A stretch of 64,000 nt of DNA from Leptolyngbya sp. BC1307. Lineage in GTDB: Bacteria > Cyanobacteriota > Cyanobacteriia > Phormidesmidales > Phormidesmidaceae. The stretch spans positions 62,001 through 126,000 of the forward strand of contig NZ_NRTA01000009.1 in the NCBI RefSeq assembly GCF_002286735.1. Direction: 5' to 3'. The first letter of the stretch is position 1. Each line of letters starts with the position of its first letter. Position numbers and translations under genes: made by a program. This document shows positions 35,001-43,668 of this stretch, piece by piece. The notes under the pieces are model-generated. The model was not told where the DNA came from. It saw only the letters and a list, made by a program, of their open reading frames with translations, and searched no databases.

Positions 35001-35360
35001 CTACTCTTCTGTTTTGAGAGAGTCCAGCTCTAGATCGAGCGAACCAGAGAGGTTAGTTTCTAGCTCCATCCGCTGTTCCATCTGCCTGAGAAAGTAGCCG
35101 GTCATCATCGCAGAGGCTAGCAGCCCGGCTAGGTTCTCCCGGTCAGTGCTGATCTGTACATTAAAGCCGTCTGCCGGGAGGACACCGACCAAACCTTGCA
35201 CGTTGTGAGAAATAATCTGCTTAATTTCGCTGCTGACTGATTGCGCCACCCGAGTGAGCACTTCAGGGGGTTGGTGCTGCAAATAGTTCAGAAGCTCGTT
35301 GGATTTGCTGTCCTCTGAATTCAGGCTGATAAAGTCTGCACTTTCAGGATTAAAAACCAT
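35001..35360 (-). CDS. DUF760 family protein
   Basis: 119 residues. Family found in cyanobacteria and plastids. Recognised from ELLNYLQHQPPEVLTRVAQS, IKQIISHNVQGLVGVLP, FNVQISTDRENLAGLLASAM and TGYFLRQMEQRMEL. Predicted helical and soluble, function unknown. The Glu-rich C-terminus is short. It is 172 bp downstream of scpB on the same strand. Confidence 0.9.
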   Translation of the reverse strand: MVFNPESADFISLNSEDSKSNELLNYLQHQPPEVLTRVAQSVSSEIKQIISHNVQGLVGVLPADGFNVQISTDRENLAGLLASAMMTGYFLRQMEQRMELETNLSGSLDLELDSLKTEE

Positions 35361-35532
35361 TAGAGATATCGCATAGCGCCTTTAGCTTGACCGCCAAAAC
35401 CTAGATTGAACGGGATAACTCTCCACCCGTGTGGACCGGCCCGTTCCGTCACAACCTATAGTTTCCAGCGATGGCTAGGGACAGCTTAGCGAATAATTGG
35501 TCAATTCGTCATTTTCTCAAGCTTTAGCAGGA

Positions 35533-36171
35533 CTATTCAGGCGGCAATTGGGGGGCAATCTCGCTCACGTCGCTCTCTGCGGCAGGCGTAGCGACGACCT
35601 CAGGCAAGGCTGCCGCTGGCTCTGCTTCACCGGGCGCTGCGGCAGGCGCTGCGGAGGCTGTGGCTTCGCCATCGGCAATGGGCTGGGGCAGTCTGAGATT
35701 GCTGATTTGCGGCAGCTTGTCAATTTCAAAGTGCTGATAAAACTTTTCGGTGATCTGCAGCCATGAAGATCGCCCATCGGCCTGGCGACGCTTCCGCACA
35801 AAGCCTTGATCGACTAAGTCAGGCACATGCTGGTAGACGCCCGATCCGCGCAGTTCGACCAGATCGCTCTGAGCGATAGGGCCGCGCAGGGCAATGGCTG
35901 CCAGCGTCCGCAGCGCGCCTAGTCCAATATCTAGAGGTACTAAAGTATCGACTAAGGGCTTGTAGATTTCCCGCAGCTGGAGAGCGTAGCCTTCTTCGGT
36001 TTCGGCAATCTCCAGGGCACCTTCTCTATGGGCGTAGTCTCCCATCAGTTCGATTAACCCTTCTTCTGCGGTATCGCGATCGCACCGGGCAAATTCTGCA
36101 ATCTGGCCGATCTTTAAAGGCTGCGCTTTGAGATAGAGAATTGCTTCAATCGTATTGGCCAGCCGAGTCAT
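35533..36171 (-). CDS. scpB: Segregation and condensation protein B
   Basis: 212 residues. Subunit of the SMC-ScpA-ScpB condensin complex. Two winged-helix domains: the first from TIEAILYLKAQPLKIGQIAE, the second around LAAIALRGPIAQSDLVELRG with VPDLVDQGFVRKRRQ. The last ~45 residues are an Ala/Pro/Glu low-complexity tail. It starts 30 bp after the stop of the ABC ATPase gene on the same strand, so it may share its transcript. Confidence 0.92.
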   Translation of the reverse strand: MTRLANTIEAILYLKAQPLKIGQIAEFARCDRDTAEEGLIELMGDYAHREGALEIAETEEGYALQLREIYKPLVDTLVPLDIGLGALRTLAAIALRGPIAQSDLVELRGSGVYQHVPDLVDQGFVRKRRQADGRSSWLQITEKFYQHFEIDKLPQISNLRLPQPIADGEATASAAPAAAPGEAEPAAALPEVVATPAAESDVSEIAPQLPPE

Positions 36172-36201
36172 ATATAGTGTTCCGTTGCTCGTCTATTCCT
36201 C

Positions 36202-37080
36202 TCAATCTAGATTGCGGCCTGTCAGTTCGACAAAGATATCTTCTAGATTGGCCGGTCGCGTCATCATACCGGTTTTGTCTGGCTGCTGATCGAGATACTG
36301 ATTGGCCTCAGCCAGGGTAGGAAAAAAGAGATACTCCCAGCGATTATCTGCTGCCGCGTCGCCAGTAGCGCTCTGCTGCTTCATCACTAGCCCTTCCCCA
36401 TGCTTTTGCCGCAGCTCTGAGAGCGTGCCGCTTTCGATCAGCCGGCCTTGATCCATAATGCCAATGCGATCGCACAAATACTCCACTTCTTCCATATAGT
36501 GAGTCGTCAGCAGCATCGTCATGCCCTGCTCCCGGTTTAGCTCAAGGATAATTTCCCAGAGCCGCCGCCGCGTCTGTGGATCGAGCCCAACGGTCGGTTC
36601 GTCTAAAAATAAGATACTGGGCCGATGCAGCAGTGCCCGCGCAATTTGCAGCCGCCGCTTCATGCCACCAGAGAGGGTTTTGGCCTTGTCTTGAGTGCGA
36701 TCGCTCAAGCCCACGTAGCCCAACCACTGGCGAATATCAGCCTGCCGCTGAGCCGCCGGAATGTGGTGCATACGGCCATGGAACTCCATATTTTCCCAAA
36801 CCGTCAGATCAGCGTCTACACTCACCTGCTGCAGTACTACCCCAATCTTGCTGCGAACCTGCGCTGGCTGCTGAGTGACATCGTAGCCCGCCACTACAAT
36901 ATGGCCCTGAGTCTGCTGCGCTAAAGTGGTCAACATGCGAATCGTGGTAGATTTTCCGGCTCCATTTGGCCCTAAAAGCCCAAAAATCTCACCCGGATGA
37001 ATCGCCAGCGACAGATCGTTGACCACGCAGGTATTGTTATAAACTTTGTGAACGTTTTGCAGAGAAACTGCTGCAACCAT
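36202..37080 (-). CDS. ABC-2-type transporter ATP-binding protein
   Basis: 292 residues. ATPase of the DrrA/YadG type that works with a separate ABC-2 permease. Walker A GPNGAGKSTTIRML, signature LSGGMKRRLQIARALL, Walker B ILFLDEPTVGLDP, and the switch TTHYMEEVEYLCD. The C-terminal ~60 residues carry the NLEDIFVELTGRNL motif of this subfamily. No permease gene is beside it. Substrate unknown. Start ATG 37080. Confidence 0.93.
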   Translation of the reverse strand: MVAAVSLQNVHKVYNNTCVVNDLSLAIHPGEIFGLLGPNGAGKSTTIRMLTTLAQQTQGHIVVAGYDVTQQPAQVRSKIGVVLQQVSVDADLTVWENMEFHGRMHHIPAAQRQADIRQWLGYVGLSDRTQDKAKTLSGGMKRRLQIARALLHRPSILFLDEPTVGLDPQTRRRLWEIILELNREQGMTMLLTTHYMEEVEYLCDRIGIMDQGRLIESGTLSELRQKHGEGLVMKQQSATGDAAADNRWEYLFFPTLAEANQYLDQQPDKTGMMTRPANLEDIFVELTGRNLD

Positions 37081-37161
37081 CGACTTCGCCCCAAACTGCT
37101 GACTCCATCCAGCCTATAGCAATCTCTCCTTTCCTAGACAAGTCCACCCTATAGTTCACCC

Positions 37162-37494
37162 ATGCGCGCCCGAATCGATAACCAGGTCCTGTTCCTTCGC
37201 AATGAAGATGTGCCGCCCTACAAAAAAAAGGGGTCGATTGTTCGCAACAGCTACTTCTGGGCGCTCAAATCGATTGCCGACCGTGCCCCCTTTGAAAAAG
37301 AGTGGGAGTTTGAAGAAAGTGTCTGGATCGCCCTGACGCGGATGCTCACCTCTTTTGCAGAATCAGGCTACCTAGGGCTAAAAGAAACGCAACTAGAATT
37401 TTTGCCTGACGACGAAATTCCACCAAGGCTCAGACCAATGGCGACCTGGTACGACCCGGCAGACTACGATGAAGCGACAGATGACTGGGAATAG
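37162..37494 (+). CDS. Conserved hypothetical protein, 110 aa
   Basis: Not recognised. Sequence is charged and compositionally ordinary, with an Arg/Lys N-terminus (RARIDNQVLFLRNEDVPPYK), an aromatic helical middle (SYFWALKSIADRAPFEKEWE), and an acidic C-terminus (DPADYDEATDDWE). No signal peptide or membrane helix. Start ATG 37162; it diverges from the ABC ATPase gene and ends at a good terminator, which supports it as a real gene. Confidence 0.75.
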   Translation: MRARIDNQVLFLRNEDVPPYKKKGSIVRNSYFWALKSIADRAPFEKEWEFEESVWIALTRMLTSFAESGYLGLKETQLEFLPDDEIPPRLRPMATWYDPADYDEATDDWE

Positions 37495-37540
37495 CGGCTA
37501 CCGGCCAGACAAGCCAGCTTAAAAAAACAGCTAAAAAAAG

Positions 37541-37567
37541 GGCCAGATAAGCGATGCCTGGCCTTTT
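37541..37567. terminator. Terminator between hypothetical gene and hli
   Basis: GGCCAG (37541-37546) pairs with CTGGCC (37558-37563) across an 11-nt loop and is followed by TTTT; an A-tract precedes it (37533-37539), so it can also act on the minus strand for hli. Confidence 0.8.
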
Positions 37568-37632
37568 CATCTAAAAAATGCAACATTCGCTACCACCAAC
37601 TTCGATAGCAAGATATTGGGTTCTTTGGCCGA

Positions 37633-37776
37633 CTACATCAGCCCTAGCTGAGCTAAAACGCCTTGACCAGTTACGTACTCAGTGATCAGAGCGGCTACGA
37701 AGCCAATCATCGCCAATCGTCCGTTCCAGGTCTCAGCAAATTCAGTGAATCCTACCTTGGGAGCGTTGTCGTTCAT
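37633..37776 (-). CDS. hli: High light-inducible protein (HLIP)
   Basis: 47 residues, ATG at 37776 to TAG at 37633-37635. One membrane helix with the chlorophyll-binding LHC motif: [16 protein letters not shown] fits E-x-x-N-x-R-x-A-M-x-G-F. HLIPs (Scps) sit in thylakoids, bind chlorophyll and carotenoid as dimers, quench energy and deliver chlorophyll to photosystem II assembly. Ribosome site GAGG lies about 10 nt upstream. The promoter carries an HLR1 element (listed separately), which fits high-light induction through RpaB. It is adjacent to hemJ and menB, both of pigment/quinone synthesis. Confidence 0.95.
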   Translation of the reverse strand: MNDNAPKVGFTEFAETWNGRLAMIGFVAALITEYVTGQGVLAQLGLM

Positions 37777-37832
37777 TGTCGGTATCCTCATGGGGTTAAC
37801 ACATAGCCTTTCTACCGGGCACCCTTCGCAAC

Positions 37833-37861
37833 CGTATAAAAACTATGTAAACAAATGTTAA
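37833..37861 (-). promoter_or_regulatory. hli promoter with RpaB-binding HLR1 element
   Basis: Read on the minus strand: -35 TTAACA (37861-37856), a 17-bp spacer, -10 TATACG (37838-37833). The region 37861-37844 reads TTAACATT-TG-TTTACATA, which fits the HLR1 consensus of two (G/T)TTACA(T/A)(T/A) half-sites separated by 2 nt with one mismatch (A for T in the first half-site). RpaB at HLR1 represses under low light when it overlaps the -35. The 5' leader would be about 50 nt. Confidence 0.75.
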
Positions 37862-38043
37862 CTGATCCCAAACAGATGTCCATCTTTTCAGCGCTGTTTG
37901 CCCAAAGATCCGTACAGCGGCAGGCTGTGGGCCGTATTCCTTTACACTTCTAAACCCTAGCGCTCATTTGAGCATCACAGAGTTTCATCAGCTGCTTATC
38001 ATTCAATTCGTCAGAACTTGCCCCCTGCAAACATCACCAGGCA

Positions 38044-38637
38044 CTATGAATTTTGCAGCACTTGGTCGCCTGAGGCGATCGCCTGCCGCTCTTTATCCAG
38101 CCGGCGCTTGCGCGCATATAGCTGAATGGTCACGACAAAAGATAGGACTAACCCGGCCATCAACCAGGTCGTAGCCCCCGTCGGAAAGCTGTTTTGGAAA
38201 ATAACCAGCAGCACGATCGCCACTAGCAGCAGAGTAGGTGCTTCATTTAAAGCCCTCAGCTGCTTTGGCCCCCACTGGCACTCGCCCCGCTCCAGCTTTT
38301 TCATCAGCCGCGAGCAGTAGTGGTGATAGCCCAAAAGCAGCGCCACGAACCCTAGCTTGGCGTGCATCCAGCCTTCGTGCAGCACATCAGGGCGCTGCCA
38401 CAGCAAGCCAGCAGCCATCGCCACAGTCAAAATCATCCCCGGCGTGGTGATAATTCTCAGCAGACGCTTTTCCATCAGGCCGTACTGCTTTTTTAAAATG
38501 CTGCGAGCAGGTTCGGGCTCTTCATCGGCCTCCACATGGTAGATAAACAGGCGCACCAGATAAAACAAGCCTGCAAACCAGACCACCACGCCAATAATGT
38601 GAAACGATTTGAACCAGTAGTAAGCCATCCAATCCAT
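38044..38637 (-). CDS. hemJ: Protoporphyrinogen IX oxidase, HemJ type
   Basis: About 197 residues with four or five membrane helices. Oxidises protoporphyrinogen IX on the way to heme and chlorophyll. Family sequence: YYWFKSFHIIGVVVWFAGLF at the N-terminus with the conserved His, YGLMEKRLLRIITTPGMILT, HEGWMHAKLGFVALLLGYHH, and RALNEAPTLLLVAIV. Start choice: ATG at 38637 or 38628 both sit just before the conserved core; the TTG at 38649 is less likely. It diverges from menB (82-95 bp). Confidence 0.95.
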   Translation of the reverse strand: MDWMAYYWFKSFHIIGVVVWFAGLFYLVRLFIYHVEADEEPEPARSILKKQYGLMEKRLLRIITTPGMILTVAMAAGLLWQRPDVLHEGWMHAKLGFVALLLGYHHYCSRLMKKLERGECQWGPKQLRALNEAPTLLLVAIVLLVIFQNSFPTGATTWLMAGLVLSFVVTIQLYARKRRLDKERQAIASGDQVLQNS

Positions 38638-38731
38638 CGAAAGTAGCAATTACTCTATTTTCCGCTAGCAGCTTATATTTTGATCGCCTAGCTCATAGGT
38701 TCTTAACGTTATTCCTGATCCAGTTGGATCT

Positions 38732-39583
38732 ATGCCCATGTCTATGCCCATGAAAGTCACCTGGCAGCCCGTCAAAGATTACGAAGACATCCTTTATCAC
38801 AAAGCCGACGGCATTGCCAAAGTCACTATCAACCGCCCTCATAAGCGCAATGCCTTTCGGCCTAAAACCGTCTTTGAAATGTATGACGCCTTTTGCGATG
38901 CCCGAGAAGACACGACGATTGGGGTGGTGCTGCTGACCGGCATGGGGCCTCATAGCGATGGTAAGTATGCTTTTTGCTCAGGCGGCGATCAGAGCGTGCG
39001 TGGCGCGGCGGGCTATGTCGGTGACGATGGGGTGCCCCGGCTTAATGTGTTAGATCTGCAGCGGCTGATTCGCTCGATGCCTAAAGTTGTGATTGCCCTG
39101 GTCGCTGGCTATGCCATTGGCGGCGGTCATGTGCTGCATTTGATCTGCGATCTGAGCATTGCTGCCGACAATGCTGTTTTTGGCCAGACCGGTCCTAAGG
39201 TTGGCAGTTTTGACGGTGGATTTGGGGCTAGCTACCTGGCGCGCGTAGTCGGCCAGAAAAAGGCGCGCGAGATCTGGTTTTTGTGTCGCCAGTACGATGC
39301 GCAGCAGGCTCTGGATATGGGGTTAATCAATACTGTAGTGCCGGTTGAGCAGTTGGAGGCTGAGGGCATTGAGTGGGCGCAGGAAATTTTGCAAAAAAGC
39401 CCTATTGCCATTCGCTGTCTCAAGTCAGCTTTTAATGCAGATTGTGATGGGCAAGCGGGGCTACAGGAGCTAGCTGGCAATGCAACTCTGCTCTATTACC
39501 TCAGTGAAGAAGGAGCCGAAGGCAAGCAGGCTTTTTTAGAAAAACGTCAGCCAGACTTTAGGCAATATCCTTGGCTACCTTAA
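38732..39583 (+). CDS. menB: 1,4-Dihydroxy-2-naphthoyl-CoA synthase
   Basis: 283 residues. Crotonase-fold enzyme of phylloquinone synthesis, needed for photosystem I in cyanobacteria. Conserved: [34 protein letters not shown], the oxyanion [32 protein letters not shown], and [18 protein letters not shown]. Four closely spaced in-frame ATGs at 38732-38752 make the exact start uncertain by 6 residues. Standalone gene. Confidence 0.95.
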   Translation: MPMSMPMKVTWQPVKDYEDILYHKADGIAKVTINRPHKRNAFRPKTVFEMYDAFCDAREDTTIGVVLLTGMGPHSDGKYAFCSGGDQSVRGAAGYVGDDGVPRLNVLDLQRLIRSMPKVVIALVAGYAIGGGHVLHLICDLSIAADNAVFGQTGPKVGSFDGGFGASYLARVVGQKKAREIWFLCRQYDAQQALDMGLINTVVPVEQLEAEGIEWAQEILQKSPIAIRCLKSAFNADCDGQAGLQELAGNATLLYYLSEEGAEGKQAFLEKRQPDFRQYPWLP

Positions 39584-39806
39584 ACAAGTTTTGCAACCGT
39601 GAGGAATGTGCAATACAGATTGATAGAAGGTTGTAGAAGCGATCTTGATCGCTCTCATAAAAATGCAGCACACCAGCACAGTGGCTGGGCAAAGAGTCAG
39701 CGTGTTTCTTGATTTTTGAAGACACTTTTAAACACTTAACCCTGAGGGCGATCGCCAACAGCAACCCTCTTGTGGGATCGTCAACACCGATGCTTTCTAA
39801 GACTGA

Positions 39807-40070
39807 TTAGCGGGCGACCCCTGCTGGGGCTTGAACAGGCGAGGCAAGGGTACTGGTGATATGCGCTGAGGCCGACCATGCCGTGATCCCAGCTATAGGC
39901 TTAAGCGTAAGTTGAGAAGTTTCCTCAAACGGTGAGGCTGCCAGGCAACAAGCTTTCCACTGAGAATTCACAGGTGCACTAAGCTGACTGCACTGGCCAC
40001 CGCGTCGCCCTTCGTGACTATAGAAGCGACAGAGTCCGCAGCGAGATGCTCCACACTTTAAAGCAGTCAT
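39807..40070 (-). CDS. Small cysteine-rich cyanobacterial protein
   Basis: 87 residues, function unknown. The first half has seven cysteines within about 36 residues: MTALKCGASRCGLCRFYSH, GRRGGQCSQLS, WKACCLAASPFE. The pattern C-x4-C-x2-C-x12-C-x14-CC would suit a metal site or Fe-S cluster. The second half is Ser/Ala/Thr-rich and not conserved-looking. I recall similar short ORFs (RRGGxCxQL...WKAC) in other cyanobacteria. No signal peptide. Confidence 0.7.
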   Translation of the reverse strand: MTALKCGASRCGLCRFYSHEGRRGGQCSQLSAPVNSQWKACCLAASPFEETSQLTLKPIAGITAWSASAHITSTLASPVQAPAGVAR

Positions 40071-40472
40071 AATCGGTATTTCTTAATTTCTTAGGTTGCT
40101 TATTCATGATGACTTAACTGAGAAAAACAATTCTGAATGTTACGAAACCTAGATCTATTGGTAGGAAAGGCCGAACAAGAGACATTCACTTGCTCTTGCC
40201 TTCAGGTTTTCTTTAGGTTCTCTTTAAGAAGCGATACACGATGTCTACCAGTGCTTTAGTGAATTTTACTGAAAAGATATGTTTGGGGATCGCTGGTCTA
40301 AAGTCATGTTGTGCTTTTAACTGGCCGCCGCTTGGAAACGATAGATCCGTAATCTTTCGTAGTCGATGAAGATGCCTTTAAAAAGTTTTCTAAAGACAGA
40401 TCTTTGAAACCGCAAATTGAGGTGGCTGCGATCGCACAGATTCTTAGCCCACTGCGCTAGCCACTGCGCTAG
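40071..40472. other. Gene-free stretch before dciA 3' end
   Basis: 402 bp. No coding potential that I trust. It holds the repeat CCACTGCGCTAG twice at 40449-40472, directly beyond the dciA stop. The AT-rich part near 40071-40140 is the likely promoter area of the cysteine-rich gene. Confidence 0.45.
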
Positions 40473-41009
40473 CTAGTGCCACTGCTTGGCCGCACATAGG
40501 GCGCAAACAGCCCAACGACCCAGTTCACCCTCAGGACAGCGGCAGCGACATTGCGGGCATAGCGCCTGAGTAGACTGCATTTGCTGGATGGCGATCGCCC
40601 AGCGCTGAAAGGCGGCATCAGGCGTTTGCGCGATGACCGTAGGCAAACTGGGTACATTACCTACGTAGCTAGGGTGCTGCTGGCTTTCTTTGTCAGCAGT
40701 GATCAAGTTATTAGTTTGCGCCCACTGCGCAGTCGAAAAGCGAATGTTTTTTAGCGGTTGCCGCTGGTAGTGGTTGAGCTTACGCAAAATCTTAAGGCGC
40801 TCATAGGAGAGCGTTTGCGCCCAAACCGCTGTCGCTGTCGCCACATAGAGAACTGAGCGCTGAATGCTAATGGGGCGAGTCTGCCTGGCCACAGCAAATC
40901 CGACCGCGCTCTGCCAGTGCTGTAATACCAGCCGAAACTGTTTCTGTACCTGCCAGCTCTGCTGTCCTTCTAGTCCCTTAATGAGTCCATTGAGGTCTTC
41001 TAATGCCAT
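40473..41009 (-). CDS. dciA: DciA-type (DUF721) helicase loader with zinc ribbon
   Basis: 178 residues. The N-terminal ~95 residues are the DUF721/DciA domain: LQHWQSAVGFAVARQTRPIS, VLYVATATAVWAQTLSYER. DciA loads or supports the replicative helicase DnaB in bacteria without DnaC. The C-terminal ~30 residues form a zinc ribbon, CPQCRCRCPEGELGRWAVC-x2-C, which is often found on cyanobacterial members. Middle ~50 residues are linker. It is 19 kb from the DnaA-box-like cluster. Confidence 0.88.
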   Translation of the reverse strand: MALEDLNGLIKGLEGQQSWQVQKQFRLVLQHWQSAVGFAVARQTRPISIQRSVLYVATATAVWAQTLSYERLKILRKLNHYQRQPLKNIRFSTAQWAQTNNLITADKESQQHPSYVGNVPSLPTVIAQTPDAAFQRWAIAIQQMQSTQALCPQCRCRCPEGELGRWAVCALCAAKQWH

Positions 41010-41177
41010 TTTTCTGTTGCCACGAGCGGTAGTCTGCTGACCTGAATTTTGGGGTTTACGTGTTATCGCGCAGTATATGAACTATTCATGTCGTCATGAC
41101 AACATTCAGTAGTTATCCGTATTGACCTTAGCTATTCTCCCTGATTAACATACTTTGATTCATTTGCTGACCTATCA

Positions 41178-42326
41178 ATGACCCTTACTCAAGCGTCCGT
41201 TATGACACAGCAGCCAGCCTCTAGTAGCCTTTCCCCTCAGCTGCGGGCTGTCTTAGGCAGCCTCACCATCAGCTTAGAAGCTGAGCTTAACCGCTATCGT
41301 CGTAATTGCTTTAAATCGGGCTCAGCTAGCGGTGATTTATTTGCCGATTTAGAAGATGCCGCTTTTGATCGAGATTCGGTTGAGCTGCCTGTCACTGTGC
41401 CCTATATGGCTGCACCCGTTCCTCTGCCAGCACTTCCGCCCAATCGAAGGTTATTGGCAGCGCAGGCTGCTAGCGCTGATTTGTCAGCGCCCATCGTCAA
41501 AGATGAAACCCCTCAAGTGGCTATCACCAGTGCTGCCCTGTCGGGTTCCTTGGTTAAGGCGCTATCAGGGTCTGCTGATGGCCAGGGGCTGATCGAAAAT
41601 GGCGGTGCTACCATCGCCAGCGGCTATATGGTCTCTTCTGAAAAGCTAATTGAGAGCTTAATAGAGGTGCCCGACCTGCCTGAACCAGTCAACCCGGCTA
41701 TCAAACCTAACCGTCAGACGGTTTCACTGTTAGCAGGGGCGGTCTTGGGCTTTTTTGGCTTAATCGCGGGACTTAGTGCCAGCTATCTTATGTCTAACCC
41801 AGCGGTGGCTCAGCAGCTAGCCGATAGACTTCAGGGTCATGAATTGGCGATCGCTACCACCTCTCAGCTAGCCTTCGATCCGCCCGGTCCTGACCTATCA
41901 GCCAGCGAATTTGTCTCTCTCGACCTCGCCAACCTCAGCTCTCTGAAGATGCCTCAAACAGCAGTTGATCCGCAGTCGCTGCCCATTGGCCCATCTGCCA
42001 CTACAGCGCTCCCCCCGATTGCCAGTGAGAGTACCGGTGCCAACACCCCAGGACTCAATTCTGCTAGTGCTGAGCAAAGTGCGTCAGGCCTCCAGGCGTT
42101 GGCGATTCCCGCTGGTGTGACTTATTACGTCACGGTGCCGTTTACAACCGAGCAAGGTCTGCTTGAAATCCGTAAAGCAGTGGATGCTGCCTTTGTCCGC
42201 CAGTTCGCTGATGGCAATCGTATCCAGCTGGCTGCTTTCAATAATCCCGAGTCGGCTCAGCAATTTATTAAAGATATTAAAGCCCGAGGGATTGACGCCC
42301 AGGTCTACGGCCCTACGGCTGAGTAA
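41178..42326 (+). CDS. Membrane-anchored protein with SPOR-like C-terminus
   Basis: 382 residues. An N-terminal cytosolic ~175 residues (with LSPQLRAVLGSLTISLEAEL), one membrane helix (about 178-203, VSLLAGAVLGFFGLIAGLSA), a Ser/Ala/Pro-rich linker, then a C-terminal ~70-residue domain: YYVTVPFTTEQGLLEIRKAV, RIQLAAFNNPESAQQFIKDI, GIDAQVYGP. The last pattern (a paired strand-helix with a quoted length/phase of SPOR domains) suggests peptidoglycan binding, but I call it SPOR-like only. Possible cell-division or envelope role. Start could also be ATG 41202. Confidence 0.7.
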   Translation: MTLTQASVMTQQPASSSLSPQLRAVLGSLTISLEAELNRYRRNCFKSGSASGDLFADLEDAAFDRDSVELPVTVPYMAAPVPLPALPPNRRLLAAQAASADLSAPIVKDETPQVAITSAALSGSLVKALSGSADGQGLIENGGATIASGYMVSSEKLIESLIEVPDLPEPVNPAIKPNRQTVSLLAGAVLGFFGLIAGLSASYLMSNPAVAQQLADRLQGHELAIATTSQLAFDPPGPDLSASEFVSLDLANLSSLKMPQTAVDPQSLPIGPSATTALPPIASESTGANTPGLNSASAEQSASGLQALAIPAGVTYYVTVPFTTEQGLLEIRKAVDAAFVRQFADGNRIQLAAFNNPESAQQFIKDIKARGIDAQVYGPTAE

Positions 42327-42452
42327 GGCGGTTTGTATAGCGGGTCCGCATCCAGGTCTGGGTTCCTAACTAAGCGTAAAGCGGTGAGCCGCCAGTCGCA
42401 TCAGAAGCTTGCTATGCTGCTAGCTAGGTGTTATTAAATCACTCGCTGGCTT

Positions 42453-43130
42453 ATGGGACTGCTAGATCGGATTTCTCGCCTGGTTCGAGCCAATTTTAGC
42501 CAGGCTGTTAGCGGCGCTGAAGACCCCGAAAAAGTCTTGCAGCAGGCGGTGATAGATATGCAAAGTGACCTGGTCTCACTGCGACAGGCGGTAGCTCAGG
42601 CGATCGCCACCCAAAAGCGCACAGAGAGACAGTCTGAGCAGGCCGCTCGCACCGCGCAAGAGTGGTACAACCGCGCCCAAATGGCTCTGCAAAAAGGCGA
42701 CGAGACGATGGCCCGCGACGCCCTGACGCGACGGCAAACCTACGCCCAAAGTGCGCATACGCTGAGCGCCCAGATCGTTGAGCAAAAAGATATTGTTCAA
42801 AGGCTCAAGGCTAATATGAGCACCTTGGAGGGCAAGATCTCCGATGCTCGCACCCGCAAAGATATGTATATCGCCAGAGCCAGGGCCGCTCAGTCAAGCG
42901 CTCGGATTAACGAAATGATTGGTCAGGTAGGGACAGCAGGGGCACTAGGTGCCTTTGAGAAAATGGAGACGCGCGTACTTGATCTAGAAGCCCAGGCTGA
43001 GGCGATGAACGAATTGAACTCAGGTTCAGTAGAAAGTCAGTTCGCTCAGTTAGAAGGCCAAGAAGGTCAGAGCACTATTGACGCTCAGCTAGCCGAAATG
43101 AAAATCAATCTGCTCGAAGATCCCGGTTAA
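42453..43130 (+). CDS. pspA: PspA/IM30 family protein
   Basis: 225 residues. ESCRT-III-like coiled-coil protein that protects membranes. Opens MGLLDRISRLVRANFSQAVS and continues EDPEKVLQQAVIDMQSDLVS, with long coiled coils to residue ~170 and the closing ESQFAQLEGQ. The length and the lack of a C-terminal extension helix fit PspA more than Vipp1 (~260 aa), which cyanobacteria also have. Start ATG 42453. Its 3' end abuts the histidine-kinase remnant. Confidence 0.92.
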   Translation: MGLLDRISRLVRANFSQAVSGAEDPEKVLQQAVIDMQSDLVSLRQAVAQAIATQKRTERQSEQAARTAQEWYNRAQMALQKGDETMARDALTRRQTYAQSAHTLSAQIVEQKDIVQRLKANMSTLEGKISDARTRKDMYIARARAAQSSARINEMIGQVGTAGALGAFEKMETRVLDLEAQAEAMNELNSGSVESQFAQLEGQEGQSTIDAQLAEMKINLLEDPG

Positions 43131-43136
43131 CACCCA

Positions 43137-43263
43137 TTAGCCTCTATAAACCGGCAAAGTAAAGTGGAAACAGCTGCCTTCTCCCTGCTTGGAATCTACC
43201 CATAATTTAGCCGTAATGAGCCCGAACGATGCGCTAACACAGGGTTAGCCTCAAGCCATAGCC
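43137..43263 (-). pseudogene. Remnant of a sensor histidine kinase C-terminus (HATPase_c G2 box)
   Basis: Minus strand, 7 bp after pspA. One frame reads GYGLRLTLC-stop-RIVRAHYG, the HATPase G2 box (normally GxGLGLxLCxRIVxAHGG); the stop is TAG at 43236-43234. A shifted frame then continues KLWVDSKQGEGSCFHFTLPV to YRG and a stop at 43139-43137, as kinases normally end. So there is one nonsense codon and one frameshift. No other part of a kinase is present upstream, so most of the gene has been deleted. Confidence 0.75.
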
Positions 43264-43500
43264 GTCATTCAGCCTCCTGTCAGATAATTTGAAAGTCAAG
43301 TAATCACAGCACCCTTTGACAAATTCTTTGCACAAGCTAGATGCTTTACACAATCTATATTTAGGCGATCTCGTTCTGATTGACCGACGCTGCGACATTC
43401 AGTATCGCGAATTGCCGACGGTGATCAGGTCAGCTTTTAGTATTTTGGGGTTAGGGTTTTCGGTTGCTTATGTGACGGTGCAGCTATCTACGGCAAACGC

Positions 43501-43543
43501 CCACAGCGACTTTGTCCACAGCGACTTTGTCCACAGCGACTTC
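43501..43543. repeat. 15-bp tandem repeat, about 2.9 copies
   Basis: Unit CCACAGCGACTTTGT at 43501-43515, 43516-43530 and a partial copy from 43531. In one frame it codes HSDFV repeated. Confidence 0.9.
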
Positions 43544-43607
43544 AAAGAGCATAGATAGCGTTTGCGATTGGGGTGATCCTCCTTAGCGGCACAACGGCCA
43601 AAATCGT

Positions 43608-43668
43608 CAGCAATCTACCTCAGCAATCTACCGAGATTACCAAACCGACTACCGAGATTACCAAACCG
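43608..43668. repeat. 13-bp and 21-bp tandem repeats
   Basis: CAGCAATCTACC(T/G) occurs twice (43608-43620, 43621-43633). ACCGAGATTACCAAACCG occurs at 43630-43647 and 43651-43668, period 21. Confidence 0.88.
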
